Assembly (NCBI RefSeq): GCF_007676755.1 | Contig: NZ_VEBK01000004.1 | Span: 124,001 to 188,000, forward strand | Source of the DNA: Bacillus sp. FJAT-22090 | Lineage (GTDB): Bacteria; Bacillota; Bacilli; Bacillales_A; Planococcaceae | Reading direction: 5' to 3' | DNA: 64,000 nucleotides | Shown: positions 27,327-36,239 of the stretch, one piece after another | Layout: each line of letters begins with the position of its first letter | Numbering within the stretch: the first letter of the stretch is position 1 | The notes under the pieces: model-generated | Database searches by the model: none | What the model was told of the DNA's origin: nothing | What the model saw: the letters and a program-made list of their open reading frames with translations, nothing else | Made by a program: the position numbers and the translations under genes

Positions 27327-27704
27327 TTAACTTGTTGTCACTTGATCAATTCCAACATGCTTATAGATATAATTTTTCAATTGGTCATCTGTAAATGCGA
27401 TTTCATATGTCAGGAGGCTGTCTTTCACGTAAGCTAATTTATTACCATCTGTTGATTCTGATTGAATATGAAGGATATTATCTATATATATTACTCCTTC
27501 ATTCGTTATATGTTCTTTATCGTCCTCTGGCTTTTGATTGACTAACCCTTCCTGTTTAAGTTCTTCCTCAGCTTTTGTATAGTTATCCTGCAAACTGGCT
27601 CTCATTACATGTTCCAAATCTTTCATTGATTGCTCTGTGTCCTCTATAAAGTTATAAACATAATAGGCAAGTAATACTTGTTCTTTTAACGTCAGCTTTG
27701 CCAT
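27327..27704 (-). CDS. Hypothetical protein
   Basis: 125 residues, soluble, predicted helical in the N-terminal half (KEQVLLAYYVYNFIEDTEQSMKDLEHVMRAS), then KLAYVKDSLLTYEIAF near the middle and an acidic linker. I do not recognise a family. The segment before ITNEGVIYIDNIL resembles winged-helix wing/strand arrangements (KAEEELKQEGLV), so a small MarR-like or YjcQ-type domain is conceivable but unproven. Good ribosome site (GAGGAG), monocistronic with a strong terminator. Confidence 0.7.
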   Translation of the reverse strand: MAKLTLKEQVLLAYYVYNFIEDTEQSMKDLEHVMRASLQDNYTKAEEELKQEGLVNQKPEDDKEHITNEGVIYIDNILHIQSESTDGNKLAYVKDSLLTYEIAFTDDQLKNYIYKHVGIDQVTTS

Positions 27705-27759
27705 TTGTTTTCCTCCTCTATTTACCCTGTATAACCATTATTCCTCTTTATTCACTTTT

Positions 27760-28638
27760 TCAAACTTCTCCCGCTGTATTCTTAGTAGGTTTAATTAATG
27801 TATAAATGATGCCACTAAAAATAAGGATAATTCCGATAGTTTGTAATGTAGACGGACGAAAATTCAAGATAATAGTATCGAGTAAAATTGCAACGACCGG
27901 ATCAACAAAAACTAACGCAGATATGACCACTGTCGATAGTTTGCGTAGACTATCAAAAAATAAAAAATAGACAAACCCAGTATGTATCAAGCCAGTACCT
28001 AATATGTACAGCCAATTTTCCCCACTTAAACCATGAAACACAGCGAAGTCCATAAACGGGAATAGCATGAATATACCGACCGTCGTCTGGACAAACGTCA
28101 TAGCATAAGCGCTTAAGCCGTTAATCCCTTTTCCTAATAACATCGTCATTGCATAACATAAAGCTGACAATAGTGCCCATATAAAACCGGAACCGAGAAA
28201 ATCAGTTAATGTAGTGAAGTTTTGAATTCCAATGATGAATATACTTCCAAGAAAACAAATAATAATCGCTAGTAAAGAAGTAAGATTCATCCTTTCCTTT
28301 AAAAATAAACTCCCTAGTATCAGAACAAATATTGGAGCCAAATTATAAATTGAGATGGCAATTGTTATGGACATTTCTTCAAATGCTTTAAATAGAAATA
28401 CCCAGTTCAATACTAAGAAAATCCCACATACAAGCGTTTGGATAACTTCTTTTTTTCTCCATATCTCCACTTTGTGCTGCCCTGAGATTAACCAACATAA
28501 ACCTAAAAAGATGGTGGCACAAATACAGCGAACAAAAACTAATTCTTCTGCGGGAATGCCCGTTTTCCCTGTAAAAAATCCTATTGACCCAAAAATCGCC
28601 ATCGATAAAGTCATCTTCAGCATTGCAGTCCCATTCAT
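27760..28638 (-). CDS. EamA/DMT-family transporter
   Basis: 292 residues with ten membrane helices in two EamA repeats (about 5-135 and 145-285). The end-of-repeat signatures are IYNLAPIFVLILGSLFLKERM and LVFVDPVVAILLDTI. The substrate is unknown; relatives export amino acids or metabolites. The start ATG 28638 has AAAGGAG upstream. It sits between the 125-residue unknown gene and comA without an evident operon. Confidence 0.9.
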   Translation of the reverse strand: MNGTAMLKMTLSMAIFGSIGFFTGKTGIPAEELVFVRCICATIFLGLCWLISGQHKVEIWRKKEVIQTLVCGIFLVLNWVFLFKAFEEMSITIAISIYNLAPIFVLILGSLFLKERMNLTSLLAIIICFLGSIFIIGIQNFTTLTDFLGSGFIWALLSALCYAMTMLLGKGINGLSAYAMTFVQTTVGIFMLFPFMDFAVFHGLSGENWLYILGTGLIHTGFVYFLFFDSLRKLSTVVISALVFVDPVVAILLDTIILNFRPSTLQTIGIILIFSGIIYTLIKPTKNTAGEV

Positions 28639-28725
28639 AAATCGTTACTCCTTTCTCTTTAAGTTTTGTGCATCTTTAACACTCTGCGATAAACGTTGAT
28701 CATGACCAACATATTTCTAAAAAGA

Positions 28726-28757
28726 AACAGACGATTCCTTTTTGGGAATCATCTGTT
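28726..28757 (-). terminator. Terminator at the end of comA
   Basis: AACAGATGATTCC / GGAATCGTCTGTT (minus strand), overlapping the comA stop codon and followed by TCTTTTT. Confidence 0.8.
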
Positions 28758-29423
28758 ATCTGATATACGGTCTACTGGTAGCAACTGATACTCTTTTGCT
28801 TTTAGTACAGCTTCCATTCTAGATTCTACTCCCAGCTTTGAGAAAACCTTCGTTAAATGATGTTCTACTGTTCGCTGACTCATCGTTAAATTTTTCGCTA
28901 TTGCTTTGTTTGTATGGCCTTTTTCTATTTCTATTAAAATAGATTGTTCCTTTTCTGTTAAACGAATATTCACTAAAGGAGTTTCTACTACAGAGAAGTT
29001 GGTAGGAACATCGATTCTTTTCAATTGACGAAGTAAGGAAAGCGGAATAATTACTTCCTCTCTTAGAGCACAACGTATCGCCGTAATAATTTGTTCTCCC
29101 ATTGCCGTTTTGCTTAAGAAACCGGAGACATTTGCTTCCATCAGCAAATTGAAATGTTGATCGATATCAAAACCTGTATAAATTAATATAATGGAATCGG
29201 GATCTTTTTCTCTTATCAATTGCAATAGTTCTAACCCATTCAGACCCGGCATGTACAAATCAATTAAATAGACCTGATAGCTTGCCTGCTGCAAATGATC
29301 CATAACCTCTAAGCTATTTGTCATAACAGTTACATTCATATCTTTTTCTTGGTCTATAAGAACTTTCGTTCCTTCACTAATAGAAGGATGATCATCCACA
29401 AGTAACACTTCAATCACTTTCAA
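28749..29423 (-). CDS. comA: ComA-like LuxR-family response regulator
   Basis: 224 residues. The receiver domain (1-120) has LVDDHPS and the phospho-acceptor Asp in YLIDLYMPGLNG. A LuxR-type HTH at about 150-212 (RLTEKEQSILIEIEKGHTNKAIAKNLTMSQRTVEHHL) binds DNA. It overlaps comP by 4 nt and is the last gene of comQ-comX-comP-comA. In B. subtilis phospho-ComA activates srfA and other density-dependent genes. The identity rests mainly on the complete locus. Confidence 0.88.
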   Translation of the reverse strand: MKVIEVLLVDDHPSISEGTKVLIDQEKDMNVTVMTNSLEVMDHLQQASYQVYLIDLYMPGLNGLELLQLIREKDPDSIILIYTGFDIDQHFNLLMEANVSGFLSKTAMGEQIITAIRCALREEVIIPLSLLRQLKRIDVPTNFSVVETPLVNIRLTEKEQSILIEIEKGHTNKAIAKNLTMSQRTVEHHLTKVFSKLGVESRMEAVLKAKEYQLLPVDRISDNR

Positions 29424-31729
29424 TCATCCTCCTTTTCAACCTCAATCCTAATTTTCATCCCTTGGCCTTTAGATGAAACAATTTCTAAATGGCCATTGAT
29501 ACTTCTAATTCTTTCATTTATGCCTACTAGACCCATTGAACTAAAAGAATAACCTTCTTTTAATTCTAAACCAACTCCATCATCCCTATATTTCAATATA
29601 ATCGAGCTATCCTCTTGATAAAAGTCTAGATGTACTTCTTTTGCATCGGAATGTTTCATCGCATTATTGAATAGTTCTTGAAAAATTCGATAAAAGATGA
29701 GTTCCTTGTCCTTACTCATATGAATTTTCTCATCTAACGAAACGTAAAGAAGAAAATTACAACGTAGTTTTGTCTGCCGAATTAATTGGTGTAAAGATTC
29801 TGATAGTCCCCGCTCATTTAATAGCGGTGGTCGCAGTTCCATACATGTTTCCCGTATGAGGTGCACATTATCGAGCATTTGCTCCTTTATCTCATCTAAT
29901 TTGCTTTTTATATCCTGATCGATAACTAGATGACGAATACTATCCACTTCTCTTAACAGTTGTAGCTGCTCTTGTAGGATAGAATCATGTAAATCATTCG
30001 ATAGATTGGCTCGTTCTTTTTCAGAAAGTGCAAATAATAGTCTAGATAACCATGTCGGATGATCGTTTGTTTCTTGTAGCTTTAGTTCTTCAATTTGATC
30101 CACTAAACCTTCGATGAGTTTCATGTTTTCAACAACGACACTCGCAAAATAAGCCATCATTTCTATCCAGCTTTTCTCTTCTATGTTTAACTTTGTTCCA
30201 GTTTTTTTCTCATCGCATATTATAACTTTTTTGACTCCTACGTCACTACCGACGACAACAGCAAAACCCCTGGACAATGAAAGAATCGTTCCAACGGATT
30301 CATACTCCCACTTCACAATTTCCAACTCTTCTATATTTATCTTTTCTTTTGTTAATTTAGTGCTGACGCTCCAAGCCTTTGTAGTTTCCTGTTGGTATAT
30401 CTCGACAAAAACTGCATATGGTACGTTTAAGGTGCTTTCCATCTCTTGCAGGATACGTTCTACAACGACTTGTACTTTATTTTCATCTTTCGTTTTATGA
30501 AAAAAATTATACATATTTGTTTGCATATCCCCTCTAGTTGAGAACATATACTTTCTATTTTTATAATCCATCCATTCTTTGATATACAAAAAAAGAATAC
30601 TACTGACAAAGAGTACGATAAAAATAATGATCATTTCTACGGAAGATAATTTCCCTCCCATAGACAACAAAATTAAACCAAAAGTTAAAAATGAAAAAGG
30701 AAAGGCAAGTACCGAATAATACTTAAACCGGTCCAATATATACTCGATATCGAATAACCTCTCTGCTAATTGCAAATAGATGAAGCTAATTGGGATAAGT
30801 AATAAAAAGACGCAGACTATTTCTGCTTTCATAATATACTTTGAAAATAGTATGAGTGGCATTGCATAAAGTAATGCAAAAGGACTAAAAGCTAAAATAA
30901 AGATAGCAGCAAGCAATTTAACTGCCTGATTGCCTGGTTTGTCTTTATACTTAGAATAACTTTTAATAAGTAAAAAAAGTGTAAGAATTAATAGGAAGCT
31001 AAAAATGGACAATTCTACAAGAGACAGTATTTCTTTAAACCCCGGAACAATAAAAACAAAAACATTTCCAACGAAGATGACGATAAGAAAGCCATAAAGT
31101 TTTCTTAAATTTGATTGTTTAATAAAATTAATCTGTAATCGTTCCAAAAATGTATTTAAAAAACGTATATTTAAAATTAGACACCCTGCAAAAGTTAAAG
31201 CATTTACTAATCTAGCTAATATATCCCCTCGGCTAGATGCACCAGCACTGTCATATGCTATAGCTATACACAGTAAAAATTGTATAAGTATAAGAGCAGA
31301 AGGTTCTTCGCTTTTTTTTCTAAATATATAAATTACGGTATATAAGGTAAGAAGCATATAGAAAAATGGAATTATTAGATGGCCCAATAACTGTTTTAAG
31401 CCAAATTGATACGTAACAATTAACTCTTTTCTTTCTCCATTTTTGCTTAAAAAGGATATGACGTCTGCTGTTCTAATCATCCCTTTTTTTGCAACTTGAT
31501 GATTGTTATCTGGATCTTCTCCGTCAATTTCCAAAATTACATCACCCAGTTCGATTGTCTGATGATATGCCCAACCATTATCTAATATTTCGTCCACTAC
31601 CCATTTACCATCTTCACTTTTAACACCCAAAGCAACAAGCGGCCATTGGATAACAACAAATGCTGCATAACAACTAAATAACAGTACAACTATTATTTGA
31701 ACTAAAAACTTCTTATTTTTTTTTTTCAT
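29420..31729 (-). CDS. comP: ComP-like pheromone-sensing histidine kinase
   Basis: 769 residues, the same length as B. subtilis ComP. A first membrane helix (9-28) is followed by an extracytoplasmic PDZ-like domain (about 30-110, WVVDEILDNGWAYHQTIELGDVILEIDG), then about seven further helices to residue 385, a GAF-like linker, and a HisKA_3/HATPase kinase with phospho-His in NDLHDSILQEQ and ATPase motifs ELFNNAMKHS and DDGVGLELKEG. It follows comX by 32 nt and overlaps comA. It should sense the modified ComX peptide. Confidence 0.9.
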   Translation of the reverse strand: MKKKNKKFLVQIIVVLLFSCYAAFVVIQWPLVALGVKSEDGKWVVDEILDNGWAYHQTIELGDVILEIDGEDPDNNHQVAKKGMIRTADVISFLSKNGERKELIVTYQFGLKQLLGHLIIPFFYMLLTLYTVIYIFRKKSEEPSALILIQFLLCIAIAYDSAGASSRGDILARLVNALTFAGCLILNIRFLNTFLERLQINFIKQSNLRKLYGFLIVIFVGNVFVFIVPGFKEILSLVELSIFSFLLILTLFLLIKSYSKYKDKPGNQAVKLLAAIFILAFSPFALLYAMPLILFSKYIMKAEIVCVFLLLIPISFIYLQLAERLFDIEYILDRFKYYSVLAFPFSFLTFGLILLSMGGKLSSVEMIIIFIVLFVSSILFLYIKEWMDYKNRKYMFSTRGDMQTNMYNFFHKTKDENKVQVVVERILQEMESTLNVPYAVFVEIYQQETTKAWSVSTKLTKEKINIEELEIVKWEYESVGTILSLSRGFAVVVGSDVGVKKVIICDEKKTGTKLNIEEKSWIEMMAYFASVVVENMKLIEGLVDQIEELKLQETNDHPTWLSRLLFALSEKERANLSNDLHDSILQEQLQLLREVDSIRHLVIDQDIKSKLDEIKEQMLDNVHLIRETCMELRPPLLNERGLSESLHQLIRQTKLRCNFLLYVSLDEKIHMSKDKELIFYRIFQELFNNAMKHSDAKEVHLDFYQEDSSIILKYRDDGVGLELKEGYSFSSMGLVGINERIRSINGHLEIVSSKGQGMKIRIEVEKEDD

Positions 31730-31761
31730 ATTTTATATTCTCTTTCTATCTACGATAGATA

Positions 31762-31920
31762 TTAATCCCAAAACACTTCGGGTGATGCTATTTCGTTCGA
31801 ATACACTTCTAAAATGGCCTCTAATTCATCTTCATGAATACCAACCAAACTCACCTTTTTCCCCTTTAGGAGTTCAATTACTTCAGGATTTATGTTTAAG
31901 TATTGAATTATTTTCAGCAT
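31762..31920 (-). CDS. comX: ComX pheromone precursor (52 residues)
   Basis: A small gene translating to a 52-residue peptide beginning MLKIIQYLNINPEVIELLKG and ending EIASPEVFWD. It has the ComX layout: a conserved leader with a P-E-hydrophobic helix near residues 10-20, a central Gly (LVGIHEDELEAIL), and a variable C-terminus with a single Trp (W51) at the second-last position. ComQ prenylates such a tryptophan. It starts 10 nt after the comQ stop codon, with GAGGA upstream, and precedes comP. The mature peptide length is unknown; the last six to ten residues are likely. Confidence 0.88.
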   Translation of the reverse strand: MLKIIQYLNINPEVIELLKGKKVSLVGIHEDELEAILEVYSNEIASPEVFWD

Positions 31921-31930
31921 TCATTATTCC

Positions 31931-32842
31931 TCATTTCATATACTTTTGAATAGTCTCCAATTGATTATCTGAGAAATCCATTTTAAGAAGGGCATTCATT
32001 ACTTTCTTTTGATAAAGGTTTTTAATTACCAATGCATATTTCATCGCATCTGCATCAATCAATTTTTGTTGTATAACATGCTTATGCTCTAAAAATTGCT
32101 CTTTAGGCATCTTATTTTGATAGTATTTTGTCAATACCTGCTCATTATTTTTTTCCATGTCTAGTAAGTAAATAATCGGCAATGAGTATTTTTTGTTCAC
32201 TATGTCATTTTTTCCATTCCAGTTTTTTAAATCTGCTAAGTCATTATTAATTTGTCCAATTATGCCTATACACCTTGAATAGTCCACTACCTCCTTAGGA
32301 AGATCAGCATTTGCAATCACGCAACCTACTAAACAGGCAAGGGAAACTAATGATCCTGATTTATCTTCCATCATTTCAATATAAGTCTTTTCTTCCTGAC
32401 AAATATTCAGCAAATCCATATGTTGCCCTTCAATGGAGCACAAGGAAAATTGCTCCATCAAGGATATGGCTTTTTCTTTATGTTTAAATTTAGTTTTCCG
32501 AATTGCTGTCATGGATAGAAATAACAAAGCAGTGGCTCCATTTAACGACAATGCGGGATTTCGATTCCAAACTTTATTTTCGGTATCTTCGTCTTCTAAA
32601 TCATCTAATATATCAAAAGAAAGTACCAATAACTCAATGGCAGCGGCAATTCTAAGTATTTCTTCGTCAAAAGAAACCGCAAAATGCGAATAATGGAAAA
32701 TACATAGTTCACCAAAAAGATAATTTTTTTTAGAGTTTTTTTGAACGAATTTTATTAATAATTCTTTTAAATCCTGTTGTTGGATATTTTCAGCTATTAT
32801 TTCTATCATGGAATCTGTAAAATGATTATTCTTCACTGTCAA
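31931..32842 (-). CDS. comQ: ComQ-like isoprenyl transferase
   Basis: 303 residues of the polyprenyl-synthetase fold. The first aspartate-rich motif is in SFDILDDLEDEDTEN near residues 74-88, and a weakened second motif is in QINNDLADLKNW near 198-209. ComQ transfers a farnesyl or geranyl group to the Trp of ComX and is needed for processing. TTG 32842 (after AGGATGTG) is the likely start. It is the first gene of the four-gene quorum-sensing locus. Confidence 0.87.
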   Translation of the reverse strand: MTVKNNHFTDSMIEIIAENIQQQDLKELLIKFVQKNSKKNYLFGELCIFHYSHFAVSFDEEILRIAAAIELLVLSFDILDDLEDEDTENKVWNRNPALSLNGATALLFLSMTAIRKTKFKHKEKAISLMEQFSLCSIEGQHMDLLNICQEEKTYIEMMEDKSGSLVSLACLVGCVIANADLPKEVVDYSRCIGIIGQINNDLADLKNWNGKNDIVNKKYSLPIIYLLDMEKNNEQVLTKYYQNKMPKEQFLEHKHVIQQKLIDADAMKYALVIKNLYQKKVMNALLKMDFSDNQLETIQKYMK

Positions 32843-33025
32843 TCACATCCTATAACACAATACCCATATTAGGTAATATATCACATGGTATAGGTAAAAA
32901 TAAATATTAGAAATTTTACCTTTAGGATTATTCTATTATTATTAAACTTCCTCGTTCAGTGTTTCTTTTACTTTCTATTATTATATCGGTCAATAGAAGA
33001 TCACTTGCATTGGATCGTTTAGATG

Positions 33026-33547
33026 TTATCCTCCTATAAACAAAACACATTGGCTAATACCTATAAAAAACCCAGCATTTTGAATCGGGGAATCTTCTTC
33101 AATTTCTAATTGGATCAAAAACTCGCCTTCCATATTCGCTTTCCAGCGTGCAATTTCTTTGTTATTGTATATAAACCTTGACCAATCTTCCATGTCTTTT
33201 TGTATTTGAATATGTAAATCCCCGTCTGTAATCATTAAGTCAGGTATTAATTCTTTCCATTTATCGTAAGCAACCATAAACTTTTTCTGTTGCAAATAAT
33301 CGAATGCCTCGTAATAGACGCGTCCTTTCCTCGAAACTTTCTTACAAGTGAAGATGGGATGGTCCTCCATATCATATACGTCATAGCGCAAAAAATATCT
33401 ATAATCCATCAGTTTGTCGAAAAATCTTTTTAAATTATTCGAGTAGCACCTTTGGAATTTGTAGGAAATGGCATTCTCACTATTATATACAGATGTTATT
33501 GGGATTTCTTCTAGAGAAATCGGTTGTTTGTATGTGTATGTATACAT
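33026..33547 (-). CDS. Tubby/LURP-one-like (LOR-fold) hypothetical protein
   Basis: 173 residues, all-beta in appearance, with paired strands such as LRYDVYDMEDHPIFTCKKVSRKGRVYYEA and EIARWKANMEGEFLIQLEIEED. This resembles the beta-barrel of LURP-one/tubby C-terminal-like proteins, which in bacteria are annotated without function. No signal peptide, although the C-terminus GFFIGISQCVLFIGG is hydrophobic. It stands alone upstream of comQ and looks unrelated to it. The family assignment is tentative. Confidence 0.55.
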   Translation of the reverse strand: MYTYTYKQPISLEEIPITSVYNSENAISYKFQRCYSNNLKRFFDKLMDYRYFLRYDVYDMEDHPIFTCKKVSRKGRVYYEAFDYLQQKKFMVAYDKWKELIPDLMITDGDLHIQIQKDMEDWSRFIYNNKEIARWKANMEGEFLIQLEIEEDSPIQNAGFFIGISQCVLFIGG

Positions 33548-33587
33548 CGTTATTCTCCTTTTTGTTTAACCATAACACAAAAAGAAC

Positions 33588-33614
33588 CTCCTTTAGATAT
33601 TAATTCTAAAGGAG
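33588..33614 (-). terminator. Terminator overlapping the end of the 33.6-kb epimerase gene
   Basis: CTCCTTTAGA / TCTAAAGGAG stem spanning the stop codon of the epimerase gene, followed by TTCTTTTTG on the minus strand. Confidence 0.65.
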
Positions 33615-34511
33615 AATTTTTCTTTGATAATTTAATATATCTTCTATAGATTTTTCGAATGAAATACTCGGTGACCATCCCAGGTTTCCTAACAGAGAGT
33701 GGGTAGCAACATCCAGTTTTTCCACTTCATTTGTTAATGTTTGTATTTCTATATTAACAATAGAAAGTGCTTGTAGGGAATCTGTTATTTCCTTTAAGTA
33801 TCTTGGTTTGCCCGAGCACACCTCATATGTTTTACCAGATTCTCCAACATCCAAAATTTTTGCATATGCACGCACAGCATCTCTTACATCAATAAAATCT
33901 CTTTTTGCAAATAAGTTATTTACAGTGAGTATTCTCTCTGTACCGTGTAATTCCATTTCTGCTGTTTTCTTAGCTAATATAGAACATATTCCGTTAGACG
34001 GTCCCGGTCCTATTAAATTCGAAGGCTTAGCAATTAGTATATCCATACCGTAAAGAGCTTTCCATGATTGTGCAATTAATACTTGCATTGTTTTACTTAA
34101 ACTATAAGGATTCTGAAGAGTAGAAATATCACCTAAGTCAAATTGTAGTGCTGAGCCAACGATTAATATTTTACATAGGGGATTTTCCTGTCGAATGGTT
34201 TCGATTAGAAATGCAGTGGATAGTACGTTTGCTTCGAAAGAAGTGATTGGGCTACTCCAAGATTCTTGCACATGGTTTTTTCCTGCTAGATGAATTACCT
34301 TATCCGGTTTTGTTTTTTGTATTAGACTTTTTACTTGCTGTTTATCAGTTAGATTACATTGTTCCATATGGATTCTATCGTCGGATACACTTGATGGATA
34401 TGATCTTGTAACAGCGATAACCTCATATCCAGCTTTTTTAAAATATTTGCATGCATGAACACCTGTAAAACCAGTTGCTCCTGTTATCAACAATCGGGCT
34501 TTACTCGCCAT
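33606..34511 (-). CDS. NAD-dependent epimerase/dehydratase (GDP-mannose dehydratase/RmlD-like)
   Basis: 301 residues of the extended SDR fold. The NAD loop is TGATGFTGVHA near residues 9-19. The catalytic Tyr-Lys pair is in NPYSLSKTMQ near residues 131-140, here with Ser/Thr context SALQFDLGD. It probably converts a nucleotide-activated sugar. It overlaps the preceding epimerase by 11 nt. Together with the GT4, DUF4183 and DUF1796 genes it belongs to a cell-surface or spore-surface glycan island. Confidence 0.85.
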   Translation of the reverse strand: MASKARLLITGATGFTGVHACKYFKKAGYEVIAVTRSYPSSVSDDRIHMEQCNLTDKQQVKSLIQKTKPDKVIHLAGKNHVQESWSSPITSFEANVLSTAFLIETIRQENPLCKILIVGSALQFDLGDISTLQNPYSLSKTMQVLIAQSWKALYGMDILIAKPSNLIGPGPSNGICSILAKKTAEMELHGTERILTVNNLFAKRDFIDVRDAVRAYAKILDVGESGKTYEVCSGKPRYLKEITDSLQALSIVNIEIQTLTNEVEKLDVATHSLLGNLGWSPSISFEKSIEDILNYQRKILL

Positions 34512-35430
34512 CTGGAGTTTCCCTCATTTGCAAAGCATATGTTTCATTCAATCCATCCTCGATAGTATAAGTTGGATACCAATTTAGAAGATTTCTTGCT
34601 CTTTTATTGCAAAGACAGCTATGTTTTATGTCTCCCTCTCTTGGTGGGGTAAATTGTTTATTAATCTGTATACCATGTATATCTACCAGAAGGTTTAAAA
34701 TTTCATTGATCGAGGTTCTTTGCGATGTACTGATTTGGACTGTTTCTTGATCTCCGCTCGCTAATGCTGCAATATTAGCCGCTACTATGTCTTGTACGAA
34801 GATGAAGTCCCTTGTTTGCTTTCCATCTCCGTGCACATGAATATCTCCCCCTTTTTTTATACGATCAAGGAAGACAGACACTACCCCTCCCTCTCCTTTT
34901 GGCAATTGTCTAGGTCCATACACATTTGCATATCTTAAAATAGTATAGGATTGTCTATAAAGCTCGTAAAAGAGCCTTATGTAAGACTCCGCAGTCAACT
35001 TAGACAGCCCATAATAGGAAGCTGGAACTGACATATCCTCTTCTGTGAGCAGTTCTTTGTTTAAGTTTCCATAAACTGCAGATGTACTAGCAAAAATGAA
35101 CTTTCTTACTTTTGCTCTGTGGCAGGCTTCCAACATATTAATGGTGCCAATAATATTTACATCTGCGTCATATCTAGGGTGTAAAACAGATTTCCCTACA
35201 TCTGCTTGTGCCGCTAAGTGGAAAAATGCATCTGGTCGGATTTCCATCACAATTTTTCTTGCTTCTTCGCTACATATATCCACAACATATAGATGAGCCT
35301 GCGGATTAACTTGCTCTGATCGTCCTGTCACTAAGTTGTCTAAGACATGAACTTCTAGACCTCTTGAAACAAGGGAATCCACAAGATGGGAACCGATAAA
35401 ACCCGCCCCACCCGAAACTATTACTTTCAT
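34501..35430 (-). CDS. NAD-dependent sugar-nucleotide epimerase (UDP-glucose 4-epimerase-like)
   Basis: 309 residues. The NAD loop is GGAGFIGSHLVD at 7-18, then FASTSAVYG, the catalytic YYGLSKLTAE and the substrate loop RYANVYGPRQ. It is typical of GalE/WbpP-like enzymes that interconvert UDP-hexoses. Start ATG 35430 has AAAGG close upstream. It leads a two-gene operon with the overlapping second SDR gene. Confidence 0.88.
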   Translation of the reverse strand: MKVIVSGGAGFIGSHLVDSLVSRGLEVHVLDNLVTGRSEQVNPQAHLYVVDICSEEARKIVMEIRPDAFFHLAAQADVGKSVLHPRYDADVNIIGTINMLEACHRAKVRKFIFASTSAVYGNLNKELLTEEDMSVPASYYGLSKLTAESYIRLFYELYRQSYTILRYANVYGPRQLPKGEGGVVSVFLDRIKKGGDIHVHGDGKQTRDFIFVQDIVAANIAALASGDQETVQISTSQRTSINEILNLLVDIHGIQINKQFTPPREGDIKHSCLCNKRARNLLNWYPTYTIEDGLNETYALQMRETPDGE

Positions 35431-35523
35431 CCTTTAGTCTCCCTTTAGTTTTTCCTTACTATATGCTTATAAAAAAAGAGATGAAGGGACATGTGCCAAA
35501 GAAAAAGTTACTTAGAAAAAAAT

Positions 35524-35574
35524 CGATGAATGAATGGCTGTCTCGCCTAAAAGCGAATTACCATTCATTCATCG
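35524..35574 (-). terminator. Terminator of the GT4 / repeat-protein operon
   Basis: CGATGAATGAATGG / CCATTCATTCATCG perfect 14-bp stem with a 23-nt loop, then TTTTTTT on the minus strand. Confidence 0.9.
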
Positions 35575-35597
35575 AAATAGAAATAAGGCTTTATGGT

Positions 35598-36239
35598 TCA
35601 CCTCTTCGACTGCTGTTTGATTAATATTGGTATATGCCCATTCCCTTGGGAGGGTCGCTTTAATATCTCTACATTCGGAGCAGGAATCGTATATGCATCT
35701 GGCAAGTTTTTCATAATAGGCTCCCAGACCTGGTTATCCACAAATACTTTCTTCGCCCCTAGCGAACGGGAGAATAGACTATCATAGTACTCACTACTCA
35801 TGGGCTTCGTTACTCTTTCAAAAAGAGGAGCTGGCAATAAGTAGTTAGAGGGTAGGTTTTTTTCTATGTTGTTCCATATAGTGAGATCCACGTACACTTT
35901 TGAAGTCGAGTCAGGTTTTTGAAATAGGCTATCAAGAGTGTCTGATTCCATAGATTTTATAAGACCGACAGACTTTGGATTAGGAAAAACTGCTTTGTCA
36001 GATATCGTATGTTGAATCTTATCCCATACTCTTTCGGAAACGAGTATATCCTCATTCGTTTCTTTCGATGAAAACATGGAATCATATTTTTCGTGGGATA
36101 CGAAGGATGTTTCTTCTTCGGTAATATTTTTAGTAAATAAAGAATTCCATATCCTCTTCCAAACTATCTTTCCTTTTACAAACCAAGAGATTATTAAAAG
36201 TTTAATGTATTGAATCATTCGCGACATTCTTATCACCAT
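35598..36239 (-). CDS. Uncharacterised protein with three ~50-residue repeats
   Basis: 213 residues. After a hydrophobic N-terminal helix (about 8-22) and a linker come three imperfect repeats at about 52-101, 102-150 and 151-199. Each begins Y/L-D-S-L/M-F, continues to a V-Y/F-V-D...W-x-x-I core and ends with a P-A-P / F-P-N-P turn, for example YDSLFSRSLGAKKVFVD and LDSLFQKPDSTSKVYVD. I do not recognise the family. It overlaps the end of the GT4 gene, so it may be an acceptor or partner in glycosylation. The start codon is uncertain (in-frame ATG and GTG codons nearby). Confidence 0.72.
   Translation of the reverse strand: MVIRMSRMIQYIKLLIISWFVKGKIVWKRIWNSLFTKNITEEETSFVSHEKYDSMFSSKETNEDILVSERVWDKIQHTISDKAVFPNPKSVGLIKSMESDTLDSLFQKPDSTSKVYVDLTIWNNIEKNLPSNYLLPAPLFERVTKPMSSEYYDSLFSRSLGAKKVFVDNQVWEPIMKNLPDAYTIPAPNVEILKRPSQGNGHIPILIKQQSKR

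Noticed and set aside
32885-32935. Inverted repeat AGGTAAAA / TTTTACCT upstream of comQ as a terminator
   Set aside because: There is no T tract on the relevant strand; it may be a chance AT-rich dyad or an operator, but neither can be supported.
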